Source of the DNA: JBEVEP01 sp040512755
GTDB taxonomy: Bacteria > Pseudomonadota > Alphaproteobacteria > Rhizobiales > Rhizobiaceae
Direction: 5' to 3'
Length of the DNA stretch: 7,582 bases
Assembly (NCBI GenBank): GCA_040512755.1
Contig: JBEVEP010000023.1
Coordinates: forward strand, 1 to 7,582
Every line of letters begins with the position of its first letter. The stretch's first letter is position 1. The translations under genes and the position numbers were made by a program. Below are positions 1 to 6,751 of the stretch, piece after piece. Under the pieces are notes generated by a model. It was not told where the DNA came from. It ran no database searches and was given only the letters and a program-made list of their open reading frames with translations.

Positions 1-1157
1 CTGCTGCTTCCTTTGCGCCCAATATCGAAACTTTTGTCCAGGAAAGACGGCTTGGGACGGCAAATGCCGTGCTGGCGGCTCGCGAGGCGATCGCGCGCGG
101 CTATGACGATATCCTCGTCATGTTTGGCGACACGCCGCTGATCGAGGTCGAGGATCTCGCGGCCGCGCGGAGGAAGTTGGCTCAAGGGGCGTCAGTCGCC
201 GTCATCGGCTTCCGCCCACGCAATCCAGCGGGTTACGGCCGGCTGATCGAGGATAACGGTTCGCTGGCGGCCATCCGTGAAGAAAAGGACTGCTCAGTTG
301 AGGAAAAGAAGATCGGCTTCTGCAATGGCGGGCTGATGGCGATCGCCGGACGGGAGGCCCTGGCCCTGATCGACGCCGTTGGCAACAACAACGCCAAGGG
401 TGAGTTCTACCTGACCGACATCGTCGAAATCGCCCGCGCCAAGGGTTTGCGGGTCGAGGCGACCGAAGCGAGCTACGAAAGCGTGCTCGGCATCAACAAT
501 CGCGCGGAACTCGCGGAAGCCGAAGCGATCTGGCAGGCGCGCCGACGCCGCCAGGCGATGCTGGCGGGCGTCACGCTCATTGCGCCGGAGACGGTCTATT
601 TCTCCCATGACACCGAAATTGGCCCGGAAACGATCGTCGAGCCGAACGTCTTTTTCTCGACCGGCGTCAAGATTGCCGAAAACGCCGTGATCCGGGCCTT
701 CTGCCATTTCGAAGGCGCTACGGTAGGGAGCGGCTGCGAGGTGGGTCCGTATGCGCGTCTGCGTCCGGGCGCCGTGCTCAAGGAGAAGGCCAAGGTCGGG
801 AATTTCTGCGAGGTGAAGAAAGCGACGATCGAAGCCGGAGCCAAGGTGAACCACCTGTCCTATATTGGCGACGCCGTTGTCGGCGCGAAAGCCAACATCG
901 GGGCGGGGACGATCACCTGCAACTATGACGGTTACAACAAGTTTCTAACCGAGATCGGACCGGGCGCATTCATCGGGTCGAATTCCGCCCTTGTCGCGCC
1001 GGTTCGGATCGGCGAAAACGCCTATGTCGCCTCCGGCAGCGTCATTACTCAAGAGGTTCCGGCAGATGCGCTGGCTTTTGGGCGGGCACGGCAGAAGAAC
1101 CTACCCGAACGCGCCAAAATGCTACGTCAAAGGCAGGCGTCGGCGGCCAAGAAGTGA
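1..1157 (+). CDS. glmU: Bifunctional GlmU (3' part): GlcNAc-1-P uridyltransferase / GlcN-1-P acetyltransferase
   Basis: GlmU acetylates glucosamine-1-phosphate with acetyl-CoA and then transfers UMP from UTP to give UDP-GlcNAc for peptidoglycan and lipopolysaccharide, in the cytoplasm. The reading frame is already open at base 3, so the gene starts upstream; 384 codons are visible, and about 70 N-terminal residues, including the nucleotide-binding signature, are missing by comparison with the family's usual length of about 450. The first visible stretch contains the uridyltransferase motif QERRLGTANAV, then GYGRLI and KGEFYLTDI. After a linker (LGINNRAEL) comes a left-handed beta-helix acetyltransferase domain made of hexapeptide repeats, with YARLRPGA, GNFCEVKKA, VNHLSYIGDA (its His, bases 852-854, is the likely acetyl-transfer base) and NIGAGTITCNYDG. 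The tail is short, basic and Ala/Lys-rich. An internal ATG at 69 is not the start, because conserved motif continues upstream of it. The stop is TGA at 1155-1157. No broken or missing motif is visible. Confidence 0.97.
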   Translation, partial: AASFAPNIETFVQERRLGTANAVLAAREAIARGYDDILVMFGDTPLIEVEDLAAARRKLAQGASVAVIGFRPRNPAGYGRLIEDNGSLAAIREEKDCSVEEKKIGFCNGGLMAIAGREALALIDAVGNNNAKGEFYLTDIVEIARAKGLRVEATEASYESVLGINNRAELAEAEAIWQARRRRQAMLAGVTLIAPETVYFSHDTEIGPETIVEPNVFFSTGVKIAENAVIRAFCHFEGATVGSGCEVGPYARLRPGAVLKEKAKVGNFCEVKKATIEAGAKVNHLSYIGDAVVGAKANIGAGTITCNYDGYNKFLTEIGPGAFIGSNSALVAPVRIGENAYVASGSVITQEVPADALAFGRARQKNLPERAKMLRQRQASAAKK

Positions 1158-1204
1158 ACCTTTTGCGTAAGCTACTTTGTTAACGCGATGTGGCATGATC
1201 CGAG

Positions 1205-1253
1205 CAATTCCAGGAAAAGTGGGAACCGGTTTTCCGTCCGGAATTGTGTTAAA
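1205..1253 (+). repeat. 49-bp palindromic intergenic repeat, copy 1
   Basis: The 49 bases are identical to 1261-1309. The unit begins CAATTCC and near its end has the complement GGAATTG, giving a 7-bp outer stem; inside are GGAAAA and TTTTCC, which can pair around a central AACCGGTT palindrome. From memory, the core AAGTGGGAACCGGTTTTC recurs between genes in rhizobial genomes, so this is likely a dispersed family rather than a site specific to glmS. It lies 47 bp after the glmU stop, so its RNA hairpin could protect or end the glmU message, although no U-run follows. Confidence 0.85.
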
Positions 1254-1260
1254 CAGCGAA

Positions 1261-1309
1261 CAATTCCAGGAAAAGTGGGAACCGGTTTTCCGTCCGGAAT
1301 TGTGTTAAA
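1261..1309 (+). repeat. 49-bp palindromic intergenic repeat, copy 2
   Basis: This is an exact direct copy of 1205-1253, starting 56 bp after the first copy begins, with seven bases between the two. It has the same outer CAATTCC/GGAATTG and inner GGAAAA/TTTTCC arms. Perfect identity between adjacent copies points to a recent tandem duplication or continuing homogenisation. Two units are too few, and too close together, to be a CRISPR array. Confidence 0.85.
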
Positions 1310-1319
1310 ACAAAGAGTT

Positions 1320-1358
1320 GGGGCGGTTCGTCGATTCAGTTAAGACGAGAACCGCTCC
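1320..1358 (+). promoter_or_regulatory. Hairpin in the glmS leader
   Basis: GGGGCGGTTC (1320-1329) can pair with GAACCGCTCC (1349-1358) as a 10-bp stem with one G-U pair. Three more pairs, GTC 1330-1332 with GAC 1344-1346, can stack inside past a two-base bulge. No U-run follows, so it is not a standard intrinsic terminator. It lies 118 bp before the glmS start and could be a leader structure or a DNA-level inverted repeat bound by a protein. Whether it is transcribed with glmS depends on where the promoter lies, which I cannot fix. Confidence 0.5.
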
Positions 1359-1476
1359 AATGACGGCGCTGCCAGTCGCACTGACAACGTACGAAACGAT
1401 ATGTGATTGTCGCGAGAACGCATCTAAAATTAGATAACCCGGCGGCAAAATTTTGGGTTGAATCGAGGCTTACACG

Positions 1477-3300
1477 ATGTGCGGAATTGTCGGAATTGTT
1501 GGCCACTCGCCCGTGGCTCCGCTGATTGTCGATGCGTTGAAGCGGCTCGAATATCGCGGCTATGATTCCGCGGGCGTTGCGACGCTTGACTCTGGCGTGC
1601 TCGGCCGCCGCCGGGCCGAAGGTAAGCTGGTCAATCTGGAGCGGCTGCTGAACGCCGACCCGCTGGGTGGGTTCATCGGCATCGGCCACACGCGCTGGGC
1701 GACGCACGGCGTTCCGAACGAAACCAATGCGCATCCGCATTTCTCCAATGGGGTGGCGATCGTCCACAACGGCATCATCGAGAATTTCGCGGAACTGCGC
1801 GACGAGTTGACCCGCGACGGTTTCACCTTCTTGTCCCAGACTGACACGGAAGTTGTCGCGCACCTGGTCTCGCGCGAATTGAACCGCGGGGCGCGCCCGG
1901 TCGATGCGACTTTCCGCGCGCTCAAGCGCCTGGAAGGCGCGTTCGCGCTGGCGATCATGTTCCAGGGCGACGAGGACCTGATCGTCGGCGCCCGCAACGG
2001 CCCGCCGCTGGCAGTCGGCCACGGCGAAGGCGAGACATTCCTCGGATCGGACGCCATCGCGCTTGCGCCCTTCACCAACTCCATAACCTACCTGGAAGAT
2101 GGCGACTGGGCGATTCTGCGGCGCAATCAGGTGCAGATCTTCGACATGGCGGGCGAGCCTGTCGAACGCAAGCGGCAGCAGTCGATCGGCACCAGTTTCC
2201 TGGTCGATAAGGGCAACTACCGGCACTTCATGGAGAAGGAAATCCACGAACAGCCGGAAGTCATTTCCCATACGCTCGCGCATTATCTTGACTTCTCGGC
2301 CGGCACGTCCAAACCGTTCGACCTGCCGTTCGATTTCGCCAAGCTCGACCGGCTCGCAATTTCGGCCTGCGGCACCGCCTATCTCGCTGGCCTCGTCGGC
2401 AAATACTGGTTCGAGCGCTTTGCGCGGCTGCCGGTCGACATCGATATCGCCTCGGAGTTCCGCTACCGCGAAATGCCGCTGTCGAAGAAAAGCGCGGCGC
2501 TGTTCGTCTCGCAGTCGGGCGAAACGGCAGACACGCTGGCGTCATTGCGCTATTGCCGGCAGGCCGGCATTCCGATCGGCGCGATCGTCAATGTGCGGGA
2601 ATCGACCATCGCCCGCGAATCCGACGTGACGCTACCGACATTGGCGGGGCCGGAGATCGGCGTCGCCTCGACCAAGGCGTTCACTTGCCAGCTGTCAGTT
2701 TTGGCGTCACTTGCCGTGCGCGCCGCGATCAGCCGTGGAACCATCACGCGGGAAGAGGAAAAGGTGCTGGTGCGCCAGCTTTCCGAAGCGCCACGTTTCG
2801 CGAGCCAGGTGCTGAAGCTTGAAAGCCAGATCGAGAGGGTGGCGCATTCGCTCTCGCAGGTTCGTCATGTGCTCTACCTTGGCCGGGACACGAACTATCC
2901 GCTCGCCATGGAGGGCGCGCTGAAGCTCAAGGAAATCTCGTACATCCACGCCGAAGGCTATGCGGCAGGCGAGCTCAAGCACGGCCCGATCGCGCTGATC
3001 GACGAATCCATGCCGGTCATTGTCATCGCGCCGCATGACCGCATTTTCGAGAAGACCGTCTCCAACATGCAAGAAGTTGCGGCCCGCGGCGGCAAGATCA
3101 TCCTGATCACCGACCGGCAGGGCGCCGCGCAGGCGACGGTCGAGACGCTTGAGACGATCGTGCTGCCGGACGTGCCGGAACTCATCGCGCCGCTGATCTA
3201 TGCGCTGCCCATCCAGCTTCTCGCATACCATACGGCGGTGTTCATGGGCACGGATGTCGACCAGCCGCGCAACCTCGCGAAGTCCGTGACGGTCGAATAA
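1477..3300 (+). CDS. glmS: Glutamine--fructose-6-phosphate aminotransferase (isomerizing)
   Basis: GlmS converts fructose-6-phosphate and glutamine to glucosamine-6-phosphate and glutamate, the committed step of amino-sugar synthesis, in the cytoplasm. The 607-residue length is normal for the family. Residues 2-8 are CGIVGIV; Cys2 becomes the N-terminal nucleophile of the class II glutaminase after Met removal. HTRWATHG (71-78), NGIIENF (98-104) and SQTDTE (120-125) complete the glutamine site. Two SIS sugar-binding domains follow, with SACGTAY (296-302), SQSGET (345-350) and ASTKAF (397-402). Glu486 in KEISY, His502 in KHGP and Lys602 in the C-terminal AKSVTVE correspond to the isomerase residues Glu488, His504 and Lys603 of the E. 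coli enzyme. The start is fixed by the required Cys2 and by GAGG at 1465-1468, eight bases before the ATG. It follows glmU, a pathway partner, and precedes the DUF502 gene. No glmS ribozyme-like leader was recognised. The gene is intact. Confidence 0.98.
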   Translation: MCGIVGIVGHSPVAPLIVDALKRLEYRGYDSAGVATLDSGVLGRRRAEGKLVNLERLLNADPLGGFIGIGHTRWATHGVPNETNAHPHFSNGVAIVHNGIIENFAELRDELTRDGFTFLSQTDTEVVAHLVSRELNRGARPVDATFRALKRLEGAFALAIMFQGDEDLIVGARNGPPLAVGHGEGETFLGSDAIALAPFTNSITYLEDGDWAILRRNQVQIFDMAGEPVERKRQQSIGTSFLVDKGNYRHFMEKEIHEQPEVISHTLAHYLDFSAGTSKPFDLPFDFAKLDRLAISACGTAYLAGLVGKYWFERFARLPVDIDIASEFRYREMPLSKKSAALFVSQSGETADTLASLRYCRQAGIPIGAIVNVRESTIARESDVTLPTLAGPEIGVASTKAFTCQLSVLASLAVRAAISRGTITREEEKVLVRQLSEAPRFASQVLKLESQIERVAHSLSQVRHVLYLGRDTNYPLAMEGALKLKEISYIHAEGYAAGELKHGPIALIDESMPVIVIAPHDRIFEKTVSNMQEVAARGGKIILITDRQGAAQATVETLETIVLPDVPELIAPLIYALPIQLLAYHTAVFMGTDVDQPRNLAKSVTVE

Positions 3301-3339
3301 TCGCGCGCTGTCGCGCTGCCGTCACAATCTGGTTCTCAA

Positions 3340-3381
3340 ACATTGTTTTCGCCGCACTACCGTGTTTGCGGCGCACAATGT
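3340..3381 (+). promoter_or_regulatory. Two-tier hairpin between glmS and the DUF502 gene
   Basis: ACATTGT (3340-3346) is the exact reverse complement of ACAATGT (3375-3381). Nested inside, CGCCGCA (3350-3356) is the exact reverse complement of TGCGGCG (3367-3373), leaving a 10-base loop. The two 7-bp stems are separated by a 3/1-base internal loop. No U-run follows, so it is not a typical intrinsic terminator. It ends 11 bases before the ATG of the next gene and would sit against its ribosome binding region. It could be an RNA processing, stability or translation-control element in a glmS-DUF502 transcript, or a palindromic protein site. Confidence 0.6.
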
Positions 3382-3392
3382 ATTGATGGGCG

Positions 3393-4199
3393 ATGGCAAA
3401 TCCCGCGACCTCAGTTTCCGGCATGATGCGGCTCAGGAACTACTTCCTGACCGGCATCATCGTCTGCGCGCCGCTCGCGATCACCGCCTATCTCAGCTGG
3501 ACCCTGATCCACTGGGTGGATTCCTGGGTGAAGCCCTATATCCCCTCGCGCTACAACCCCGACAACTATCTGCCGTTTGCCGTGCCGGGCTTCGGGCTGA
3601 TCGTGGCGCTCGTGCTCATCACGTTGATCGGCTTCCTGACCGCCAACATCATCGGCCGTTCGATCGTCTCCTACGGCGAGAAGCTCCTCAACCGCATGCC
3701 CTTTGTGCGCAACGTCTACAGCGGCCTGAAGCAGATCTTCGAGACCGTGCTGGCCCACCGCACCGAATTGTTCAGCAAGGTCGGCCTGTTCGAATATCCG
3801 CGCAAGGGCGCGTGGTCGATCGTCTTCATCGCCTCCCAGGAAGACAGCGAGATCAACGAGGCGCTTTCCGAAAGGGAAGGCAAGACCATCGCCGTTTTCC
3901 GGCCCATCACGCCGAATGTGACCACCGGCTATCTGCTCTATGTCCCTGAAAAGGACGTCATACCGCTGGAGATGAGTGTCGAGGATGCCGCGAAGCTGCT
4001 GATCTCTGCCGGGCTCGTCGGACCGGAATATAGAAACAGGACCAACCAGTTGGCGAAAGAAGCTCTGGCAAAGCGCAAACGTGGCGGGCAACCAGTGGTG
4101 AATTCCGACCCACAGCCATCGCTCGCGAACGTCGATCCCGAACCGAAAATCCGTTCGACCGAAAGCGACCACCAGCTATCCGGTCAGGATCACGTCTGA
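3393..4199 (+). CDS. DUF502 family inner-membrane protein
   Basis: This 268-residue protein belongs to the DUF502 family, which to my knowledge has no established biochemical function. Two hydrophobic segments are visible, about residues 17-40 and 63-88, separated by a short polar loop that ends in PFAVPGFG. After the second helix come family-like blocks: MPFVRNVYSGLKQIFE (102-117), GLFEYPRKGAWSIVF (131-145), and PITPNVTTGY (171-180) followed by LEMSVEDAAKLLISAGLVGP (192-211). The last 45 or so residues are polar, Lys/Arg- then Pro/Ser/Asp-rich and probably disordered. ATG 3393 has no good Shine-Dalgarno sequence. An ATG 15 bases upstream in frame hits a stop at once, so the start is 3393 or the internal Met11/Met12; starting at those would keep both helices. 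It lies 92 bp after glmS on the same strand and converges on recG. A link to envelope synthesis is only suggested by that neighbourhood. Confidence 0.9.
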   Translation: MANPATSVSGMMRLRNYFLTGIIVCAPLAITAYLSWTLIHWVDSWVKPYIPSRYNPDNYLPFAVPGFGLIVALVLITLIGFLTANIIGRSIVSYGEKLLNRMPFVRNVYSGLKQIFETVLAHRTELFSKVGLFEYPRKGAWSIVFIASQEDSEINEALSEREGKTIAVFRPITPNVTTGYLLYVPEKDVIPLEMSVEDAAKLLISAGLVGPEYRNRTNQLAKEALAKRKRGGQPVVNSDPQPSLANVDPEPKIRSTESDHQLSGQDHV

Positions 4200-4244
4200 G
4201 ACCAGCAGTTAGCCCGCGAAAGTATCTGCCTCCGCGACCACACT

Positions 4245-6353
4245 TTAGCCGGCCCGCAGCAGCCGGATAGCCTCGTCGCGGCCGAACAGGTAAAGCAGGA
4301 GACGGATTGCCTGTCCGCGTTCCGACTGCAGTTCGGGATCGCGCGAAAGCAGCAATCGTGCGTCGTCACGCGCGGTTTCCAATAGATCCGCGTGTAATTC
4401 GATCCGCGCCACCTGGAACCCCGGCGTTCCGGATTGACGCGTCCCGAGAAGCTCGCCTTCGCCGCGCAGTTTCAAATCCTCCTCCGAGATCAGGAAACCG
4501 TCTTCCGTCTCTCGCATCACAGACAGGCGGCGTTTCGCGGTCTCTCCGAGCGGGGCCTTGTAGAGAAGTACGCAGGTCGAGGGCCGGTCGCCCCGGCCGA
4601 CGCGGCCGCGCAACTGATGCAACTGGGCAAGGCCGAAGCGCTCGGCATGCTCGATGACGATGATGGTGGCGTCCGGCACGTCGACGCCGACCTCGATCAC
4701 CGTCGTTGCGACGAGAATACGTGTTTCGCCCGCTTTAAAGGCGCGCATGGCCTCGTCCTTTGCCGCACCCTTCATGCGGCCGTGAACGAGACCCACCGCG
4801 CCGCCGAAGATGGGCGCCAGCATGGCGTAGCGATCCTCGGCCGCCATCAGCTTGATCTCGTCCGATTCCTCGACGAGCGGGCAAATCCAGTAGATTTTCT
4901 GACCTTCGGCGATCGCCTCGCGCATCCGGCCGATGAGTTCGTCGAGCCGCTCGAGCGGCAACGTTACGGTACGGATCGGCTTGCGTCCTGCGGGCTTTTC
5001 GGTGAGGCGGGAGACATCCATATCGCCGAAAGCGGTCAGCACCAGCGTGCGCGGGATCGGCGTCGCCGTCATCACCAGCATGTCCGGCGCGTCGCCCTTG
5101 GCCGTGATCGCGAGCCTCTGGTGCACCCCGAACCGATGCTGCTCATCGACGATCGCCAGAACGAGGTCGTGGTAGACCACCGGCTCCTGAAACAGCGCGT
5201 GTGTGCCGATCACGATGTTGATCGAGCCGCTTTCCAGGCCGTCAAGCACGGCGGCGCGCTCGCGCCCCTTCTCGCGTCCGGTCAGGATGGCAACCGTCAA
5301 CCCGGCGCGGGCAGCGAGCGGCGCAATCGTCGCGAAATGCTGGCGTGAGAGGATTTCCGTCGGCGCCATGAGTGCTGCCTGTCCGCCGGCCTCCGCCGCG
5401 CGAGCCATCGCGAGCAGCGCGACCACGGTCTTGCCAGAGCCGACATCACCCTGCAGGAGCCGCAACATGCGGTCGGCGCTCGCGAGATCGGCGTTGATTT
5501 CGGCCAGCGCCTGCTCCTGCGAGCGCGTCAGCGCGTAGGGCAGCGCAGCGCGAACCCCTTCAACGATGCGGCCATCGCCCAGCAGCGGTCGCCCGGAAAG
5601 CCGCCGCGTTCGCGCACGCACCAGCGCCAACGAGATCTGGCCGGCAAGGAATTCGTCATAGGCAAGCCGCCGCCAGGCGGCATTCTCGGGGGAGACATCT
5701 ATGGGATCGGCCGGATTGTGCAGCCGCTTGAGAGAGTCCGCAAATGCCGGAAAAGTTTGGCGGCGCATCACCTCCCGATCCAGCCATTCCGGAAGCTCTG
5801 GGAGGCGGCCAAGCGACTGTCCGATCGCGCGCCGCAGCACTTTCGACGACAGGCCAGCCGTCAACGGATAGACGGGTTCCACCAACGGCAGCGCTTCGGT
5901 GTCGCCGGCACGCGCGATGTGGTCCGGGTGCACCATAGTCGGCCTGCCATTGAACCACTCCATGCGTCCGCTGACGACAATATGCTCGCCCACCGGCATC
6001 GCCCTTTCCAGCCATTCCCGTTTGGCGTGGAAGAAGGTCAGGCCGATTTCGCCCGTATCGTCGTGGGCATAGACACGGTAGGGAACCGACCTGTTGCCCC
6101 GCGGCGGCGGCTGATGGCGGTCAACGCGCACATCCAGCGTGACGATTGCGCCTTCCGGCGCGAAGGCGATGCCCGGCCGGTTGCGGCGGTCGATCACCGA
6201 GTGCGGCAGCGTAAAAAGGAGATCGCCCGCGCGTGCGCGCCGATCCGAAAGGTCGGCGGCGACGACCTTTTCGATCAGCTCGGCAACCTTCGGGCCAACG
6301 CCGTCCAGCGAGGTAAGGGACACGAACAGGGGGTCGAGCAGGGAAGGGCGCAT
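4245..6353 (-). CDS. recG: ATP-dependent DNA helicase RecG
   Basis: RecG is a superfamily 2 translocase that binds branched DNA, regresses stalled replication forks and remodels Holliday junctions and R-loops. The 702 residues match the family's usual length (about 690-700). The N-terminal part holds the wedge/OB-fold region (about residues 60-150, including FFHAKREWLERAMPVGEHIVVSGR). The helicase motor follows: Walker A GDVGSGKT (302-309), APTEIL (330-335), the DEQH box (403-406) in IVDEQHRFGV, TATPIPRT (429-436), ATTVIEVGVDVP (549-560) and QLRGRVGRG (580-588). The RGEGELLGTRQSG stretch (630-642) and the following C-terminus match the region coupling ATP hydrolysis to fork movement. All key residues are present. 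It starts at ATG 6353-6351 with only a weak ribosome binding site, and no other start looks better. It converges with the DUF502 gene (45-bp gap, no obvious terminator hairpin) and is divergent from sdhE across a repeat-filled region. Confidence 0.98.
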   Translation of the reverse strand: MRPSLLDPLFVSLTSLDGVGPKVAELIEKVVAADLSDRRARAGDLLFTLPHSVIDRRNRPGIAFAPEGAIVTLDVRVDRHQPPPRGNRSVPYRVYAHDDTGEIGLTFFHAKREWLERAMPVGEHIVVSGRMEWFNGRPTMVHPDHIARAGDTEALPLVEPVYPLTAGLSSKVLRRAIGQSLGRLPELPEWLDREVMRRQTFPAFADSLKRLHNPADPIDVSPENAAWRRLAYDEFLAGQISLALVRARTRRLSGRPLLGDGRIVEGVRAALPYALTRSQEQALAEINADLASADRMLRLLQGDVGSGKTVVALLAMARAAEAGGQAALMAPTEILSRQHFATIAPLAARAGLTVAILTGREKGRERAAVLDGLESGSINIVIGTHALFQEPVVYHDLVLAIVDEQHRFGVHQRLAITAKGDAPDMLVMTATPIPRTLVLTAFGDMDVSRLTEKPAGRKPIRTVTLPLERLDELIGRMREAIAEGQKIYWICPLVEESDEIKLMAAEDRYAMLAPIFGGAVGLVHGRMKGAAKDEAMRAFKAGETRILVATTVIEVGVDVPDATIIVIEHAERFGLAQLHQLRGRVGRGDRPSTCVLLYKAPLGETAKRRLSVMRETEDGFLISEEDLKLRGEGELLGTRQSGTPGFQVARIELHADLLETARDDARLLLSRDPELQSERGQAIRLLLYLFGRDEAIRLLRAG

Positions 6354-6397
6354 CAGTTCGGCTCAACCGCCGCAATTTCCAAGAGGACCGCGGCGGC

Positions 6398-6467
6398 GCG
6401 ACGTCCTCCCTTCTCCCCTTGTGGGAGAAGGTGGCTCGGCGCGGAGCGCCGGGACGGATGAGGGGTG
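6398..6467 (+). repeat. Rhizobial-type palindromic repeat, copy A
   Basis: The core is a hairpin: CCTTCTCCC (6409-6417) and GGGAGAAGG (6423-6431) around a five-base loop. It is followed by a GC-rich variable stretch and then CGGATGAGGGGTG (6455-6467). The 29 bases 6407-6435 are the exact reverse complement of 6578-6606, and 6455-6467 that of 6548-6560. The end block, hairpin core and variable middle resemble the dispersed CCCTCATCCG...AGAAGG repeats I recall from rhizobial chromosomes. It begins 45 bp upstream of the recG start, so it would lie in any recG leader transcript that starts in the spacer. Confidence 0.85.
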
Positions 6468-6547
6468 CTCGCCGGAGCGAGGCATGGCCCAAAATAATCT
6501 AGAATCACTGGGGCGCATCCATTTCTGAAGCGTCTCATTTCTTCCAA

Positions 6548-6640
6548 CACCCCTCATCCGACCTCGCCTTCAGCTCGGCCACCTTCTCCCACAAGGGGAG
6601 AAGGGAAGAAGTCGCGTGGCCGGCAGGCCAGAGGGGGGTG
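6548..6640 (-). repeat. Rhizobial-type palindromic repeat, copy B, with extension
   Basis: This is the inverted partner of copy A. CACCCCTCATCCG (6548-6560) is followed by a variable middle and a hairpin, CCTTCTCCC (6582-6590) with GGGAGAAGG (6596-6604). Beyond the part shared with A it continues with a second small palindrome, TGGCC (6617-6621) with GGCCA (6626-6630), and then AGAGGGGGGTG (6630-6640). That extra module is not clearly present beside copy A, so B looks like a mosaic of two repeat blocks. It ends 54 bp before the candidate sdhE promoter. Confidence 0.8.
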
Positions 6641-6693
6641 AAGTAGAGCGAGAGCATCGACCGGAGATTAGGTGCCGCCGCGGCCACTGCAAA

Positions 6694-6722
6694 GCTGACA
6701 TCTGCGCCTATCCACGCTATAT
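6694..6722 (+). promoter_or_regulatory. Candidate housekeeping promoter of sdhE-mfd
   Basis: GCTGAC (6694-6699) and CTATAT (6717-6722) are separated by 17 bp. The -10 matches all six positions of the rhizobial housekeeping consensus CTTGAC-N17-CTATAT, and the -35 matches four of six. Read in the E. coli register it is CTGACA-N17-TATATG. Transcription would start near 6729-6731, leaving a leader of roughly 20 bases before the sdhE start at 6752, with a GGGGA ribosome binding candidate at 6739-6743. No operator-like repeat overlaps it. Confidence 0.6.
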
Positions 6723-6751
6723 GCGCCGCTTCCTGTACGGGGACTATCGAG

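Larger units (their letters stand above)
1158..1476 (+). promoter_or_regulatory. glmU-glmS intergenic region, glmS leader
   Basis: This 319-bp gap has no convincing gene. It holds, in order, a weak hairpin just after glmU (GCGTAA 1165-1170 with TTAACGC 1180-1186, no U-run), two direct copies of a 49-bp palindromic repeat, a 10-bp-stem hairpin at 1320-1358, and an AT-richer stretch at 1400-1460. A glmS promoter probably lies in the last part, but the best matches are poor: TAAAAT at 1425-1430 resembles a -10 box without a matching -35, and TTGTCG at 1407-1412 sits 17 bp before the poor TTAGAT. I therefore do not call a promoter. The size of the gap and this content suggest glmS is transcribed at least partly on its own rather than only by readthrough from glmU. 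Confidence 0.5.
6354..6751. other. Divergent recG-sdhE intergenic region
   Basis: The 398 bp between the divergent recG and sdhE starts hold no believable gene; the short open frames here are produced by the repeats. It contains two inverted copies of a palindromic repeat (6398-6467 and 6548-6640), an 80-bp spacer between them with an AT-rich TCTAGA-containing stretch near 6500, and the candidate sdhE promoter. I could not identify a recG promoter; the spacer is the least GC-rich place for one, reading leftward through repeat copy A. Confidence 0.7.

Noticed and set aside
1205..1309. Possible minimal CRISPR array
   Set aside because: There are only two units with a seven-base gap, which is too short for a spacer, and no cas genes. 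The unit is a palindromic intergenic repeat.
1360..1437. 25-codon leader-peptide-like frame before glmS
   Set aside because: No convincing ribosome binding site, no run of regulatory codons and no adjacent attenuator with a U-run.
1158..1476. glmS ribozyme/riboswitch in the leader
   Set aside because: That element is characteristic of Firmicutes, and I saw neither its conserved core nor its pseudoknot arrangement here; only simple hairpins are visible.
1336..2283. 315-residue minus-strand open frame opposite glmS
   Set aside because: It lies antisense to the conserved glmS frame. Its composition (rich in Arg, Ala, Asp and Val) is what the complement of a GC-rich gene gives, and I recognise no domain.
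3411..4172. 253-residue minus-strand open frame covering nearly all of the DUF502 gene
   Set aside because: The plus frame has two clean membrane helices and family motifs. The antisense frame is His/Asp/Gly/Arg-rich without a recognisable fold, as expected of a shadow in high-GC DNA.
4200..4244. Bidirectional terminator between the DUF502 gene and recG
   Set aside because: The 45-bp convergent gap has no clear inverted repeat or T-run, so I cannot support an intrinsic terminator.
4434..5348. 304-residue plus-strand open frame opposite recG
   Set aside because: It is antisense to the RecG motor motifs, has Arg/His-rich shadow composition, and has no promoter or ribosome binding evidence.
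6363..6557. Small minus-strand open frames in the recG-sdhE gap
   Set aside because: They consist mostly of the palindromic repeats, which create open frames on both strands, and they have no homology that I recognise.
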